From Rhizobium albus (GTDB lineage: Bacteria > Pseudomonadota > Alphaproteobacteria > Rhizobiales > Rhizobiaceae), in assembly GCA_030160035.1 (NCBI GenBank), contig BSNO01000004.1:434001-498000 (forward strand): a stretch of 64,000 bases of DNA, read 5' to 3'. Position 1 is the first letter of the stretch. Each line of letters begins with the position of its first letter. Below the pieces are notes generated by a model. It was given only the letters and a program-made list of their open reading frames with translations, was not told the origin of the DNA and did no database searches. The translations under genes and the position numbers were made by a program. Positions 16,185 to 24,165 of this stretch are shown piece after piece.

Positions 16185-16918
16185 CGAACATCGCGACCCT
16201 GATTGAGGATGATGACATTGCCGCTTGAAACGTCGCCTGCCGGTGACAGCAGGAAGGCGACCCAGGCGGCGATTTCGCTCGGCTGCATCGCGCGGCCATG
16301 CGGCATGGCGGCGAGTGCCTTCTCGAGGACTTCTTCGCTGACGACGCCGAAGAGCGGCGTCTCGGTCATGGCCGGCGCGATGGAGTTGACGGCGATCTTC
16401 TCGCGAGCGTAGCGGCGCGCCAGATCCTTCGTCAGCGTGTCCATAGCCGCCTTGCTCGCGCGGTAGTGCGGCGGGTCGAACACATCGAAATTATAGGCGC
16501 CGTTCGAAGAGATCATCACGATCTTGCGCACGCCCGGCCGGCCGGCCATGAGCTTCACCGCCTGCTGGGAGCAGTGAAAGGCAGACGAGAAGTTGATCGC
16601 CATCTGGCGATCGAGTTCCTCGGCGGGAATGTCCGGAAAGGAGGACATGAGGCACGTGCCGGCATTGTTGACGAGTGCGTCGATGCCGCCGTGCTTTTGG
16701 GCGATTGCCTCGAACACTTCCGCGATCGCGTCGGCCTTTGTTAGATCCACCAAGTGGCCTTCGAAACGGCCTCCTGAAGACGCTTCCATCGCCCTCACGG
16801 CCGGTCCGTCGATGTCGAGGCCGACGACCGTCATGCCCGATTGCAGCAAGGTCTCCACGATCGCCCGCCCCATGCCTCCGGCGGCGCCGGTCACCACCGC
16901 AATCTTCGTTTCAGCCAT
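16181..16918 (-). CDS. Short-chain dehydrogenase/reductase (SDR)
   Basis: This 245-aa classical SDR has GAAGGMGRA as the cofactor loop, a nucleotide-binding aspartate in GLDIDG favouring NAD(H), NNAG, and the catalytic S-S-N-G with YRASK. The C-terminus SSGNVIILNQGRDVR is slightly unusual for the family. The ATG at 16918 has GGGGAG eight bases upstream; a GTG two codons earlier is possible. It is divergent from the gntR gene with only 71 bases between them, so the GntR protein probably controls it. Confidence 0.9.
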   Translation of the reverse strand: MAETKIAVVTGAAGGMGRAIVETLLQSGMTVVGLDIDGPAVRAMEASSGGRFEGHLVDLTKADAIAEVFEAIAQKHGGIDALVNNAGTCLMSSFPDIPAEELDRQMAINFSSAFHCSQQAVKLMAGRPGVRKIVMISSNGAYNFDVFDPPHYRASKAAMDTLTKDLARRYAREKIAVNSIAPAMTETPLFGVVSEEVLEKALAAMPHGRAMQPSEIAAWVAFLLSPAGDVSSGNVIILNQGRDVR

Positions 16919-16965
16919 CCACACATCTCCCCTTCTGCCGATGATAATTATAGTGGATTTGCCGG

Positions 16966-16977
16966 ATTGTATATAAT
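16966..16977. promoter_or_regulatory. Candidate GntR operator in the SDR-gntR divergent region
   Basis: ATTGTATATAAT is a near-perfect 12-base palindrome (one mismatched pair) in an AT-rich patch between two divergent genes in otherwise GC-rich DNA, 12 bases before the gntR start. FCD-type GntR proteins often autoregulate through short palindromes of this kind. It may instead be a -10 region. Confidence 0.4.
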
Positions 16978-16989
16978 AAGATTTTCGAC

Positions 16990-17745
16990 ATGGGGTATTC
17001 GGCCAAGACAGATGCGGCGTTTGAGATGCTGCACCGTGACATTCTGAACGGCAGTCACGCGCCCGGTCAGCCGCTGCGTATCGCAGCGCTTTCCGCTCTT
17101 TACGGCGTCAGCGCCACCCCGCTGCGCGAGGCGCTTTCGCGGCTCGAGGAAAAGCAGCTGGTCGTCGGCAGCGCCAACCGTGGATGGCGCGTCGCACCTG
17201 TGTCACTGCCCGAGCTGGAAGATCTGGAAATCGCCCGCCTGACCGTGGAGACTTCGCTCCTGGAAGATGCGATCGCCCACGGCGATCTCGACTGGGAAAG
17301 TGGCATCGTCGCGGCCCATCATCGCCTCACCCAGGTTGCGCCACCTGCGGGCAATGTCGATGTCGCCGCCCGCCAGCTGTGGGACGAGACGCATGATGCG
17401 TTTCACATCGCGCTGCACGCCGCCGGACGTTCGTCCTGGCTGAAGCGCTTTTTCGTGCGGACGGCAGAGCAGCTGCGGCTGCACCATCAGGCACTTCTCT
17501 TCTATCCGCGTGCCATCAACCCGAATGGCCCGGAGAAACACACGCCGGAAACCGAAGCGCTGCTGTCGCGCGCCCATTCGGTAACGGCACATACGGAATT
17601 GATGCAGGTCGTTCTCGATCGCGACGCCCCGGTGGCGCGGGAGAAGCTGCGCCTGCATGTCGAGATCACGCTGGAGGTCTTTCGATCGATCGCCGGCGCG
17701 AGCGTGAAGGAAAAGAAGGCCAAACGAGAGGAACAAGTCATATGA
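16990..17745 (+). CDS. GntR-family transcriptional regulator (FadR/FCD subgroup)
   Basis: This 251-aa protein has an N-terminal winged helix-turn-helix (residues about 10-72: LSALYGVSATPLREALSRLEEKQ) followed by a helical FCD ligand-binding domain. FCD acidic and histidine residues that usually hold a metal and carboxylate ligand are suggested by the D/H in WDETHDAFHIAL and the later HTELMQ and HVEIT. The last four bases overlap the binding-protein gene (ATGA). It probably senses a pathway substrate and controls the ABC genes, and perhaps the divergent SDR. Confidence 0.9.
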   Translation: MGYSAKTDAAFEMLHRDILNGSHAPGQPLRIAALSALYGVSATPLREALSRLEEKQLVVGSANRGWRVAPVSLPELEDLEIARLTVETSLLEDAIAHGDLDWESGIVAAHHRLTQVAPPAGNVDVAARQLWDETHDAFHIALHAAGRSSWLKRFFVRTAEQLRLHHQALLFYPRAINPNGPEKHTPETEALLSRAHSVTAHTELMQVVLDRDAPVAREKLRLHVEITLEVFRSIAGASVKEKKAKREEQVI

Positions 17746-18527
17746 AGAAACTGCTGCTTGCCACCACGACGCTTGCACTCGGCCTGACCGCCGGTGCGGC
17801 CGCATTCGCCGAGACGCTCACCGTCGGCGCCTATCCGTCGAACCCGCCATGGGAATTCAAGAACGAGCAGAGCGAGTTTGAAGGCTTCGAAGTCGACCTC
17901 ATCACGGAAGTCGCCGAACGGCTCGACATGGACCTCGAGATCTCCGATCTCGGCTTCCAGGCGCTGTTCGCCGCCACCGCTTCCGGCCGCATCGATGTCG
18001 CGATCTCCACGATCACGATCACGCAGGAGCGCCTGCAGAGCCAGTCGTTCACGCAGGGCTACTACGACGCGGACCTCGCGCTCGTGTCGCTCGCTGACGG
18101 CGCGTCTAGCCTTGCCGATCTCGCTGGCGAGCCCGTCGGCGCCATTGCCTCTTCGACCGGCGATGCCTGGATCCAGGCCAACACCGCCGAATATGGCTTT
18201 GGCGAGCTGCGCACCTACCCGGACCAGCAGGGCCTTCTGCTCGACGTGCGTGCCGGCCGCATTGCCGGCGCCATCGGCGACGTGACGGGCTTCATCTTCG
18301 CTGCCAAGGAAATGCCCGATCTCAACATCGCCGAAGTGATCCCGACCGGGGACCAGTACGGCCTGATGCTGCCGAAGGGCTCCGAACTGCTGGAGCCGAT
18401 CAACGCGGCCATCAGCGAGATCAAGGAAGACGGCACGCTCGCCGAAATCTACGAGAAATGGCTTGGCGAAGCACCTGCGGCCGACAGCTCGACGGTGACG
18501 GTGCTTGAAATCCCCACCGCCGAATAA
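17742..18527 (+). CDS. Amino-acid-type ABC transporter substrate-binding protein
   Basis: This 261-aa protein has a Sec signal peptide (KKLLLATTTLALGLTAGAAAFA, split here as hydrophobic core and AFA cleavage site), then a family 3 periplasmic binding fold: YPSNPPWEF near the start, GFEVDLITEVAERL and the GRIDVAISTITIT block. Such proteins bind polar amino acids or opines; specificity is not readable. The ribosome binding site GAGAGGAA is strong. It is coupled to gntR and followed by a hairpin with a T-tract, which would raise its level relative to the permease. Confidence 0.92.
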   Translation: MKKLLLATTTLALGLTAGAAAFAETLTVGAYPSNPPWEFKNEQSEFEGFEVDLITEVAERLDMDLEISDLGFQALFAATASGRIDVAISTITITQERLQSQSFTQGYYDADLALVSLADGASSLADLAGEPVGAIASSTGDAWIQANTAEYGFGELRTYPDQQGLLLDVRAGRIAGAIGDVTGFIFAAKEMPDLNIAEVIPTGDQYGLMLPKGSELLEPINAAISEIKEDGTLAEIYEKWLGEAPAADSSTVTVLEIPTAE

Positions 18528-18545
18528 GCGGCTCTTCGCGACATG

Positions 18546-18579
18546 GCGGCCCGTTGCAACAGACGGGCCGCTTCTTTTT
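18546..18579 (+). terminator. Intra-operon terminator/attenuator after the binding-protein gene
   Basis: A 9-bp perfect stem (18546-18554 with 18563-18571) with an 8-base loop is followed by TTCTTTTT. Its place between binding protein and permease suggests partial termination giving excess binding protein. Confidence 0.8.
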
Positions 18580-18606
18580 GATCTCTGACAAGCGCGAAGG
18601 TCCGCC

Positions 18607-19272
18607 ATGAGTTTCGTCGACACATTCCTCAACATCGATGTCATCATGCGCGTGCTGCCGATGTTGTGGCGCGGCATCTGGAACACGTTGGCGCTGGCGG
18701 GCGCGACCTTGACGGTCGGCGCGATCGCCGGGGTCCTGATGTGCTTGATCCGGCTTTATGCCGCCAAGCCGTTCCGGCTGCTGGCGGTCGCCTATATCGA
18801 TGTGTTCCGGGCCATCCCGATCCTCGTGCTTCTCGTCCTCATCTATTACGCGTTGCCTTTCATGGGCCTGCGCTTCTCCCCCTTCGTCTCGGCCGTTCTG
18901 GCGCTCAGCCTCGTCTTTTCGGCCTTTACGGCAGAAGTGTTCCGCGCCGGCATCCAGGCGATCCCGAAGGGTCAGACGGAAGCAGCGGAATCGCTCGGGC
19001 TGCCGTTTCGCATCATCATCATCAAGGTGATCCTGCCGCAGGCGTTTCGCATCGCCATTCCGCCGCACACATCGAACTCGGTTGCGATCGCCAAGGACAC
19101 GTCGCTCGCTTCCGTGGTGGCGATGCCGGATCTCCTCAAGCAGGCGACCGATGCGCAGGCGCTGACCGCCAATCCGTCGCCGCTGATCGCCGCCGCGCTC
19201 ATCTATCTGATCGTGCTTTTGCCGGCGGTGCGTCTCGTTTCCTATCTCGAAAACCGCTTCCGCACGAACTGA
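18607..19272 (+). CDS. Amino acid ABC transporter permease (HisM/GlnP type)
   Basis: This 221-aa inner-membrane protein has about five membrane segments. The EAA loop that docks the ATPase is visible as GQTEAAESLGLPFRIIIIKV. A short N-terminal stretch before TLALAGATLTVG fits the family. One permease suffices if it forms a homodimer, as in many polar amino acid importers. No ATP-binding protein is encoded here, so the ATPase must come from elsewhere. Confidence 0.92.
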   Translation: MSFVDTFLNIDVIMRVLPMLWRGIWNTLALAGATLTVGAIAGVLMCLIRLYAAKPFRLLAVAYIDVFRAIPILVLLVLIYYALPFMGLRFSPFVSAVLALSLVFSAFTAEVFRAGIQAIPKGQTEAAESLGLPFRIIIIKVILPQAFRIAIPPHTSNSVAIAKDTSLASVVAMPDLLKQATDAQALTANPSPLIAAALIYLIVLLPAVRLVSYLENRFRTN

Positions 19273-19300
19273 ACGCCATCCAGGGATTTGAAGACATCAC

Positions 19301-20446
19301 ATGACCGCTCAGCGCCTCGACAAGGATGGCTCCGGCTATTTCCTCTATCACTCGATCGGCCAGTATCCCGGCAAAACCGAGGACATTGCCGCGGCGATGG
19401 CCGAGTTTGCCGGTGTCTGGGGTGCGCCGGACGATGGCCAGTGGGGTGCGATACTGGGTCGGCGCGCCGAATTCATCGAGCATTGGCGCCGGCTGATCGG
19501 CGCGCCCGAAGGCACCGTGACCACATCGGAAAACGTGACCGCCGCGCTCTATGCGTTGATCGGCGCGCTTCCGGGCATGCATCTCAAGGGACGGAAACTC
19601 CTTGTGGCAGGCGACTGCTTCCCGTCGCTGCACTTCCTCCTGACGGCGCTTGCACCCCGCTTCGGCTTTTCGCTGGAGACTGTGCCGCTGCGCCAAGGCG
19701 CGTCCTATGTGGAAGACGAGGACGTGATCGCGAAGTGGGACGAGACCGTCGGGCTGGCGCTCCTGACCTGGGTGTCGTCCACCTCGTCGCATCGGGCAGA
19801 CATTGCCGCGCTCACCGCCCATGGCCGCAAGATGGGTAGCCTGGTCGGCGTCGACATCACGCAGGCCGCCGGGCTAATGCCGTTCTCCGTCAACGACCCG
19901 GCTGTGGATTTCACCATCTCCACCAGTCTCAAATGGATGTGCGGCACACCGGGTGCCGGCATGCTTCACGTGGCGAGCGATCTGATCGCCGCCTGCGAGC
20001 CTGAGTTTCGCGGCTGGTTCAGCCAAGAAAATCCGTTCTCCTGGGATCTCGACAAGTTCCATTATGCATCCGACATACGCCGCTTCGACAATGGCACCCC
20101 CTCGGTGGTCTCTGCTCTTGCAAGCCTGCCTGCGATGCGCTGGCATGCGGCCCAGGACCAGCAGGCGCTGCTTGCGCACAACCGGGCGCTGTCAGACGCC
20201 ATCTTCGCCGGCATCGAGGGGCTGCCGTTCAGCCTCGTCAGCCCGCGCGACGACAATGTCCGCGGCGGCAGCGTGATGATCCGGCTGGACAGCAGCGAAA
20301 CCGCCGAAGGCCTGCTTTCGACCTTGCGCGATCGCGGCATTTACGCAGACAGGCGAGACGCGCTGCTGCGCTTCTCGCCCGGTCCGGTGACGACGATGGA
20401 TGGGGTCGCAGTGCTGGTCGATGCGATGCGAACCCATCTTTCCTGA
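19301..20446 (+). CDS. Kynureninase-like class V aminotransferase-fold enzyme
   Basis: This 381-aa PLP protein resembles kynureninase in layout: SENVTAALYALIG near residue 76, the PLP aspartate D185 in VGVDITQAA, the Schiff-base lysine K211 in SLKWMCGTPGAGML, then RRFDNGTPSVVSALAS and a C-terminal RRDALLRFSPGP. It is clearly diverged from the kynU gene at 11900 and lacks that gene's CTYKYLNSGPGG block, so it probably has a different substrate (kynurenine analogue lysis, or a desulfurase or epimerase reaction). It is the last gene of the gntR-ABC operon. Confidence 0.82.
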   Translation: MTAQRLDKDGSGYFLYHSIGQYPGKTEDIAAAMAEFAGVWGAPDDGQWGAILGRRAEFIEHWRRLIGAPEGTVTTSENVTAALYALIGALPGMHLKGRKLLVAGDCFPSLHFLLTALAPRFGFSLETVPLRQGASYVEDEDVIAKWDETVGLALLTWVSSTSSHRADIAALTAHGRKMGSLVGVDITQAAGLMPFSVNDPAVDFTISTSLKWMCGTPGAGMLHVASDLIAACEPEFRGWFSQENPFSWDLDKFHYASDIRRFDNGTPSVVSALASLPAMRWHAAQDQQALLAHNRALSDAIFAGIEGLPFSLVSPRDDNVRGGSVMIRLDSSETAEGLLSTLRDRGIYADRRDALLRFSPGPVTTMDGVAVLVDAMRTHLS

Positions 20447-20455
20447 TCGACGCCT

Positions 20456-22087
20456 TTAAGTGCCCTTCGCCAGCTCCGGTGGTCCGCCAAGCGCCTCTTC
20501 TCCCCTGTAGGCCTTGGGCAGATTGGCTTCCGCCTCCTTTTCCGTCTCGTACCACTGCTCGTAGCGATAGAGCACGAGGTGGTCGCGGGAGAGCCCGCGC
20601 ATCAGGCCGTACATCATCACAAGAATGACGAAGGCGAAGGGGAAGCCAGCCACGACGGCCGCCGCCTGCAATGCACTGAGCCCACCTGCCACCAGCAGCA
20701 CCGCTGCGATCGCGCCTTCGGCAATTGCCCAGAACAGCCGCTGGACCTTTGGCGGATCGGCTTCGCCGCCGGCGGTCAGCATGTCGATGACGAAGGAGGC
20801 GGAGTCAGACGAGGTGACGAACCACATCACGATCATGATCACGAGCAGGCCGGTGATGATGTCGGTGAGCGGGTAGAATTCCATGAGCCGGAAGATGGCA
20901 TTGCCATAGGCTTCCTGCGTAACGGCGATCAGGCCCGGATCACCAGCAAGCTCCATCTGGATGGCAACGCCGCCAAATGCCGTGAACCAGAAGAACATGA
21001 TCGTTGCCGGCACGAAGAGCACGCCGAGCGTGAATTCGCGGATGGTGCGGCCGCGCGAGATGCGTGCAATGAAGATGCCGACGAAGGGCGACCAGGAAAT
21101 CCACCAGGCCCAGTAGAAGATCGTCCAGTCGACCTGCCAGCTGGTGCCGGAATACGCCTCCGACCAGAACGAGAAATAGATGAATTCGTTGATGTAGTTG
21201 CCCATGTTCTCGACGAAGCTGTCGAAAATGTAGAGCGTCGGCCCGGCGATCACCATGAAGGCGAGCAGCACGAACGACATCTGGATGTTGAAGTTCGAGA
21301 GACGCTTGATGCCGCCATCAAGACCGGCCAGCACCGAAAGCGTGGCAAGTCCGGTGATGAATGCGATCAACAGCAGCTGGATGACGATGTTGTTGCCGAT
21401 GCCGAAGAGCGTATCGAGGCCCGCATTGATCTGCATGACGCCGAGGCCGAGCGACGTTACGACGCCGAACATCGTGCCGAAGACGGCGAGGATGTCGACC
21501 GAGTGACCGAAGGGGCCGTAGATGCGCTCGCCGATGATTGGATAGAGCGCCGAGCGGATCGAGAGCGGAAGACCCTTGCGGTAATGGAAATAGGCGAGCG
21601 CGCATCCGACGATGCAGTAGACGCCCCAGCCGTGAAAGCCCCAGTGCAGGAACGAGAGGACCATGGCCTGCTCGGCCGCGGCAACACTTTCAGCCTCCTG
21701 GAGCGGCGGCGCGTAGAAGTGCGTCAGCGGCTCGGCGACACCCCAATAGAGCAGCCCGATGCCGATGCCGGCCGAAAACATCATCGCGATCCAAGAAAAC
21801 AGTCCGTATTGCGGGGTTTCCGTCTGCGCGCCCAGCCGGATCGAGCCGTAGGGACCGATGGCGAGATAGAGGCTTGCGGCAACGGCGAGATTGGTGACGA
21901 GGATGAGGAACCAGCCGAAATAATCAGCGACCGCTGCCTGTGCTCCGAGGAAGATCGCGCCCGAGGTCTCGGGGAAGAGCGCCCCGAACAGGATGAACGC
22001 GACGATCAATCCTGCAGAGATCGAAAAGACCGGAATACTGACATGTGGAAACGGACCGAGCCGGCCAATTTTGACCTCTGAAGCCAT
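20456..22087 (-). CDS. BCCT-family betaine/choline/carnitine transporter
   Basis: This 543-aa protein has about twelve membrane segments. The family signature is present as YWAWWISWSPFVG followed by IFIARISRGRTIREF. Early segments include SAGIGIGLLYWGVAEP, the conserved trimethylammonium-site helix. BCCT proteins import quaternary amines with sodium or protons. The ATG at 22087 follows GAAGGG; the 18 codons upstream in frame read as leader. It converges with the kynureninase-like gene with a nine-base gap, suggesting a link to the catabolic cluster and a trimethylammonium-type substrate. Confidence 0.94.
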   Translation of the reverse strand: MASEVKIGRLGPFPHVSIPVFSISAGLIVAFILFGALFPETSGAIFLGAQAAVADYFGWFLILVTNLAVAASLYLAIGPYGSIRLGAQTETPQYGLFSWIAMMFSAGIGIGLLYWGVAEPLTHFYAPPLQEAESVAAAEQAMVLSFLHWGFHGWGVYCIVGCALAYFHYRKGLPLSIRSALYPIIGERIYGPFGHSVDILAVFGTMFGVVTSLGLGVMQINAGLDTLFGIGNNIVIQLLLIAFITGLATLSVLAGLDGGIKRLSNFNIQMSFVLLAFMVIAGPTLYIFDSFVENMGNYINEFIYFSFWSEAYSGTSWQVDWTIFYWAWWISWSPFVGIFIARISRGRTIREFTLGVLFVPATIMFFWFTAFGGVAIQMELAGDPGLIAVTQEAYGNAIFRLMEFYPLTDIITGLLVIMIVMWFVTSSDSASFVIDMLTAGGEADPPKVQRLFWAIAEGAIAAVLLVAGGLSALQAAAVVAGFPFAFVILVMMYGLMRGLSRDHLVLYRYEQWYETEKEAEANLPKAYRGEEALGGPPELAKGT

Positions 22088-22197
22088 GGAAAAATTGCCC
22101 TTCAAACGTTCTGAGATTGCGGCCAAAAGGTGGCCGCGCATGGTTCAGAATGCGCTGGAGGACAATCAGTTCCGAAAATGCTGATAAAAGGCGGGAA

Positions 22198-22229
22198 GCG
22201 CGGGCTCGCCCTCAGGCGACGGCCCGCGC
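22198..22229 (-). terminator. Possible terminator overlapping the desaturase stop codon
   Basis: GCGCGGGC (22198-22205) pairs with GCCCGCGC (22222-22229). On the minus strand the stem is followed after about nine bases by TTTT. The stop codon of the desaturase gene lies in the loop. Weak as a terminator because the T-tract is short and distant. Confidence 0.35.
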
Positions 22230-23240
22230 CTGCCGGAAGGAAACGAGCCGGCGGGCGCTCTCGTCCCACAGAACGAGCTTTACGCAGGCAAGACTTTCCA
22301 GAAATGTGATGCGGCCGATATCGTGCAATTGGGGGTGGTCCCGAAGCACTTCGGGCAGCCTGTAGAACGGCACCGTTGCCGAGAGATGGTGCACGTGATG
22401 GATACCGATATTGCCGCTTATCCAGCGCAGGGGCGCCGGAAGATCGTAATGCGAGCTTCCATGCAGCGCCGCGTTCTGGAAGTTCCACTCGTCGGCATCC
22501 GACCAGTGGGTTTCTTCGAATTGGTGCTGCACGTAGAACAGCCAGACGCCAGCAGTGGCGGCCATCAGCGTGATCGGAATCTGCACGAGCAGGAACTCGA
22601 TCGGGCCCATCAGCCACATCAGCAGCGCAACCGGAATGGCGATCGCGACATTGGTGGCGAGCGTCGATGTCCAGGGTTGGACGCCGGCCCGCATCAGCCC
22701 GAAGGGCAGGCGGTACTGGCAGATGAAGAGCCAGGCCGGTCCGAGACCAAACATGACGGCCGGATGGCGATAGAGCCGGTAGCGCAGGCGCCCGAGCCAC
22801 GGCAGGGCGCGGTATTCCGCAACGGTGAGCGTCGTGATGTCGCCGATGCCGCGCTTGTCGAGATTGCCGGCGGTGGCATGGTGGACCGCGTGGGTCCGGC
22901 GCCAATAATCGTAAGGGGTCAGCGTAAAGACGCCGAGGACCCGGCCGATCCAGTCGTTGAGGCTACGGCGCTGGTAAAGCGTTCCATGCCCGCAATCATG
23001 CTGGACGATGAACAGTCGCACCAGAAATCCCGCAGCCGGTATGGTGAGCAGGAGACCCCACCAATAGCCGTGCGTGACGGCAAGCGCGGTCAGCGCCCAC
23101 AGCGCCACGAACGGAACGGCCGTGATGGCCAGTTCGTAGGTGCTACGCACGGGATTAGGTTTGCGATAGGGGGCGAGGACTTTGGCCCACGCGCGCGCCT
23201 GCGCCTCGGCAGTCGCTTCATGGCTAGGACGTATGTTCAC
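22212..23240 (-). CDS. Membrane fatty acid desaturase
   Basis: This 342-aa di-iron desaturase has three histidine boxes: HDCGH, HAVHH (with another His after GNL) and HVHH, separated by hydrophobic segments, as in acyl-lipid desaturases. It introduces a double bond into membrane acyl chains using ferredoxin or cytochrome electrons. I chose the GTG at 23240 because GGAG lies seven bases upstream; an ATG 44 codons earlier would add a leader without sequence logic. It is monocistronic and may take part in membrane fluidity control. Confidence 0.9.
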   Translation of the reverse strand: MNIRPSHEATAEAQARAWAKVLAPYRKPNPVRSTYELAITAVPFVALWALTALAVTHGYWWGLLLTIPAAGFLVRLFIVQHDCGHGTLYQRRSLNDWIGRVLGVFTLTPYDYWRRTHAVHHATAGNLDKRGIGDITTLTVAEYRALPWLGRLRYRLYRHPAVMFGLGPAWLFICQYRLPFGLMRAGVQPWTSTLATNVAIAIPVALLMWLMGPIEFLLVQIPITLMAATAGVWLFYVQHQFEETHWSDADEWNFQNAALHGSSHYDLPAPLRWISGNIGIHHVHHLSATVPFYRLPEVLRDHPQLHDIGRITFLESLACVKLVLWDESARRLVSFRQARAVA

Positions 23241-23413
23241 GAAAACTCCAACCGCGGCCGGGAGTTGAACCCATGCAGGAAATGCATGCGGGCTAACCGG
23301 ACCAGTCGCGTCGAAGCGACGCGCCACACCCAGTGCTCTTACGACGTTGCAGGCTGAGGTGCAACGAAACAAGCGGCCTGCGATATTTTGACGTCATCGA
23401 TTTCGGACCTGCC

Positions 23414-24085
23414 TCAGGCGGCGGGGTTCCGCCCGATCATGTTGATCATGGTCGGCGCGAGCAGATAGGGATGCCCGAGTGCCCAGCCGAAAGCCGGACT
23501 TCGGCCGATCATCTTCAGGAAACCAGCACTCACGGCGCGACCGGCTTTTCCCGCCTTGCGCTGCAGCGAGGTGCTGAGCGCCGCTTTCCCGATCTCGGTG
23601 TCGAGCGGATTGAATTCGCTATCCCGCAAAGCCGCATGTCCCAAGGCCTCATCGAAGACCAGCGCTGGAAACAGTTGCTTCACGCCTTCATGGGTGAACC
23701 GCCAGTAATCCGACGGATAGCCGTGAAATTGCCAGGCGAACGGCACTGAGAGACAGAGCACCCCGCCGGGCTTGAGCAATTGGGTGATCGCATCCGCCAT
23801 GGCAAAAGGCTGCCGGCAATGCTCCATCACGCTCATGCAGAAGATCGTGCCGAAGCGCTGACCATCAAGCGCAGCTGAGATCGTCTCCATCGGCTGCGTC
23901 AGGTCAACGACGCGATCGACGCCGGCGCCTTCGAGCGCATCGATGCCGATGTAGTGGCCTCTGGGAGCAAACAGGGCCCTGAGATTCTGAGTATCGCCGT
24001 AGTCACGGGAACCGATCTCGAGGAACGGGCCGTCGAAAAGCGACGCATTTTGCTTGACGAACAGAAGCTGATTGCGATCGCCCAT
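23414..24085 (-). CDS. SAM-dependent class I methyltransferase
   Basis: This 223-aa protein contains a methyltransferase-11-like fold: motif I FLEIGSRDYGD, the acidic end of beta-2 in GIDALEG, SVMEHC as motif IV, and LKPGGVLCLSVPF as post-motif II. The segment GYPSDYWRFTHEGVKQLFP is typical of methyltransferases near polysaccharide loci. Substrate is unknown. The start at 24085 has GGGGAGA eight bases upstream; the in-frame TTG at 24109 would include that site. It stands alone between the desaturase and lepA. Confidence 0.82.
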   Translation of the reverse strand: MGDRNQLLFVKQNASLFDGPFLEIGSRDYGDTQNLRALFAPRGHYIGIDALEGAGVDRVVDLTQPMETISAALDGQRFGTIFCMSVMEHCRQPFAMADAITQLLKPGGVLCLSVPFAWQFHGYPSDYWRFTHEGVKQLFPALVFDEALGHAALRDSEFNPLDTEIGKAALSTSLQRKAGKAGRAVSAGFLKMIGRSPAFGWALGHPYLLAPTMINMIGRNPAA

Positions 24086-24165
24086 GAGTGTCTCCCCAAT
24101 CCCGGGCAAACACTACCGCTGGCTGTAGCTTCTGTAAATCGACGCTAATGTGCAGGCAGAGCCTG

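Noticed and set aside
20579-22081. A 500-codon open frame opposite the BCCT transporter
   Set aside because: The transporter signature is on the minus strand; the plus-strand product is charged low-complexity sequence.
24151-24165. GCAGGC/GCCTGC hairpin after lepA
   Set aside because: The stem is only six base pairs and no T-tract follows on the minus strand, so a terminator call is not supported.
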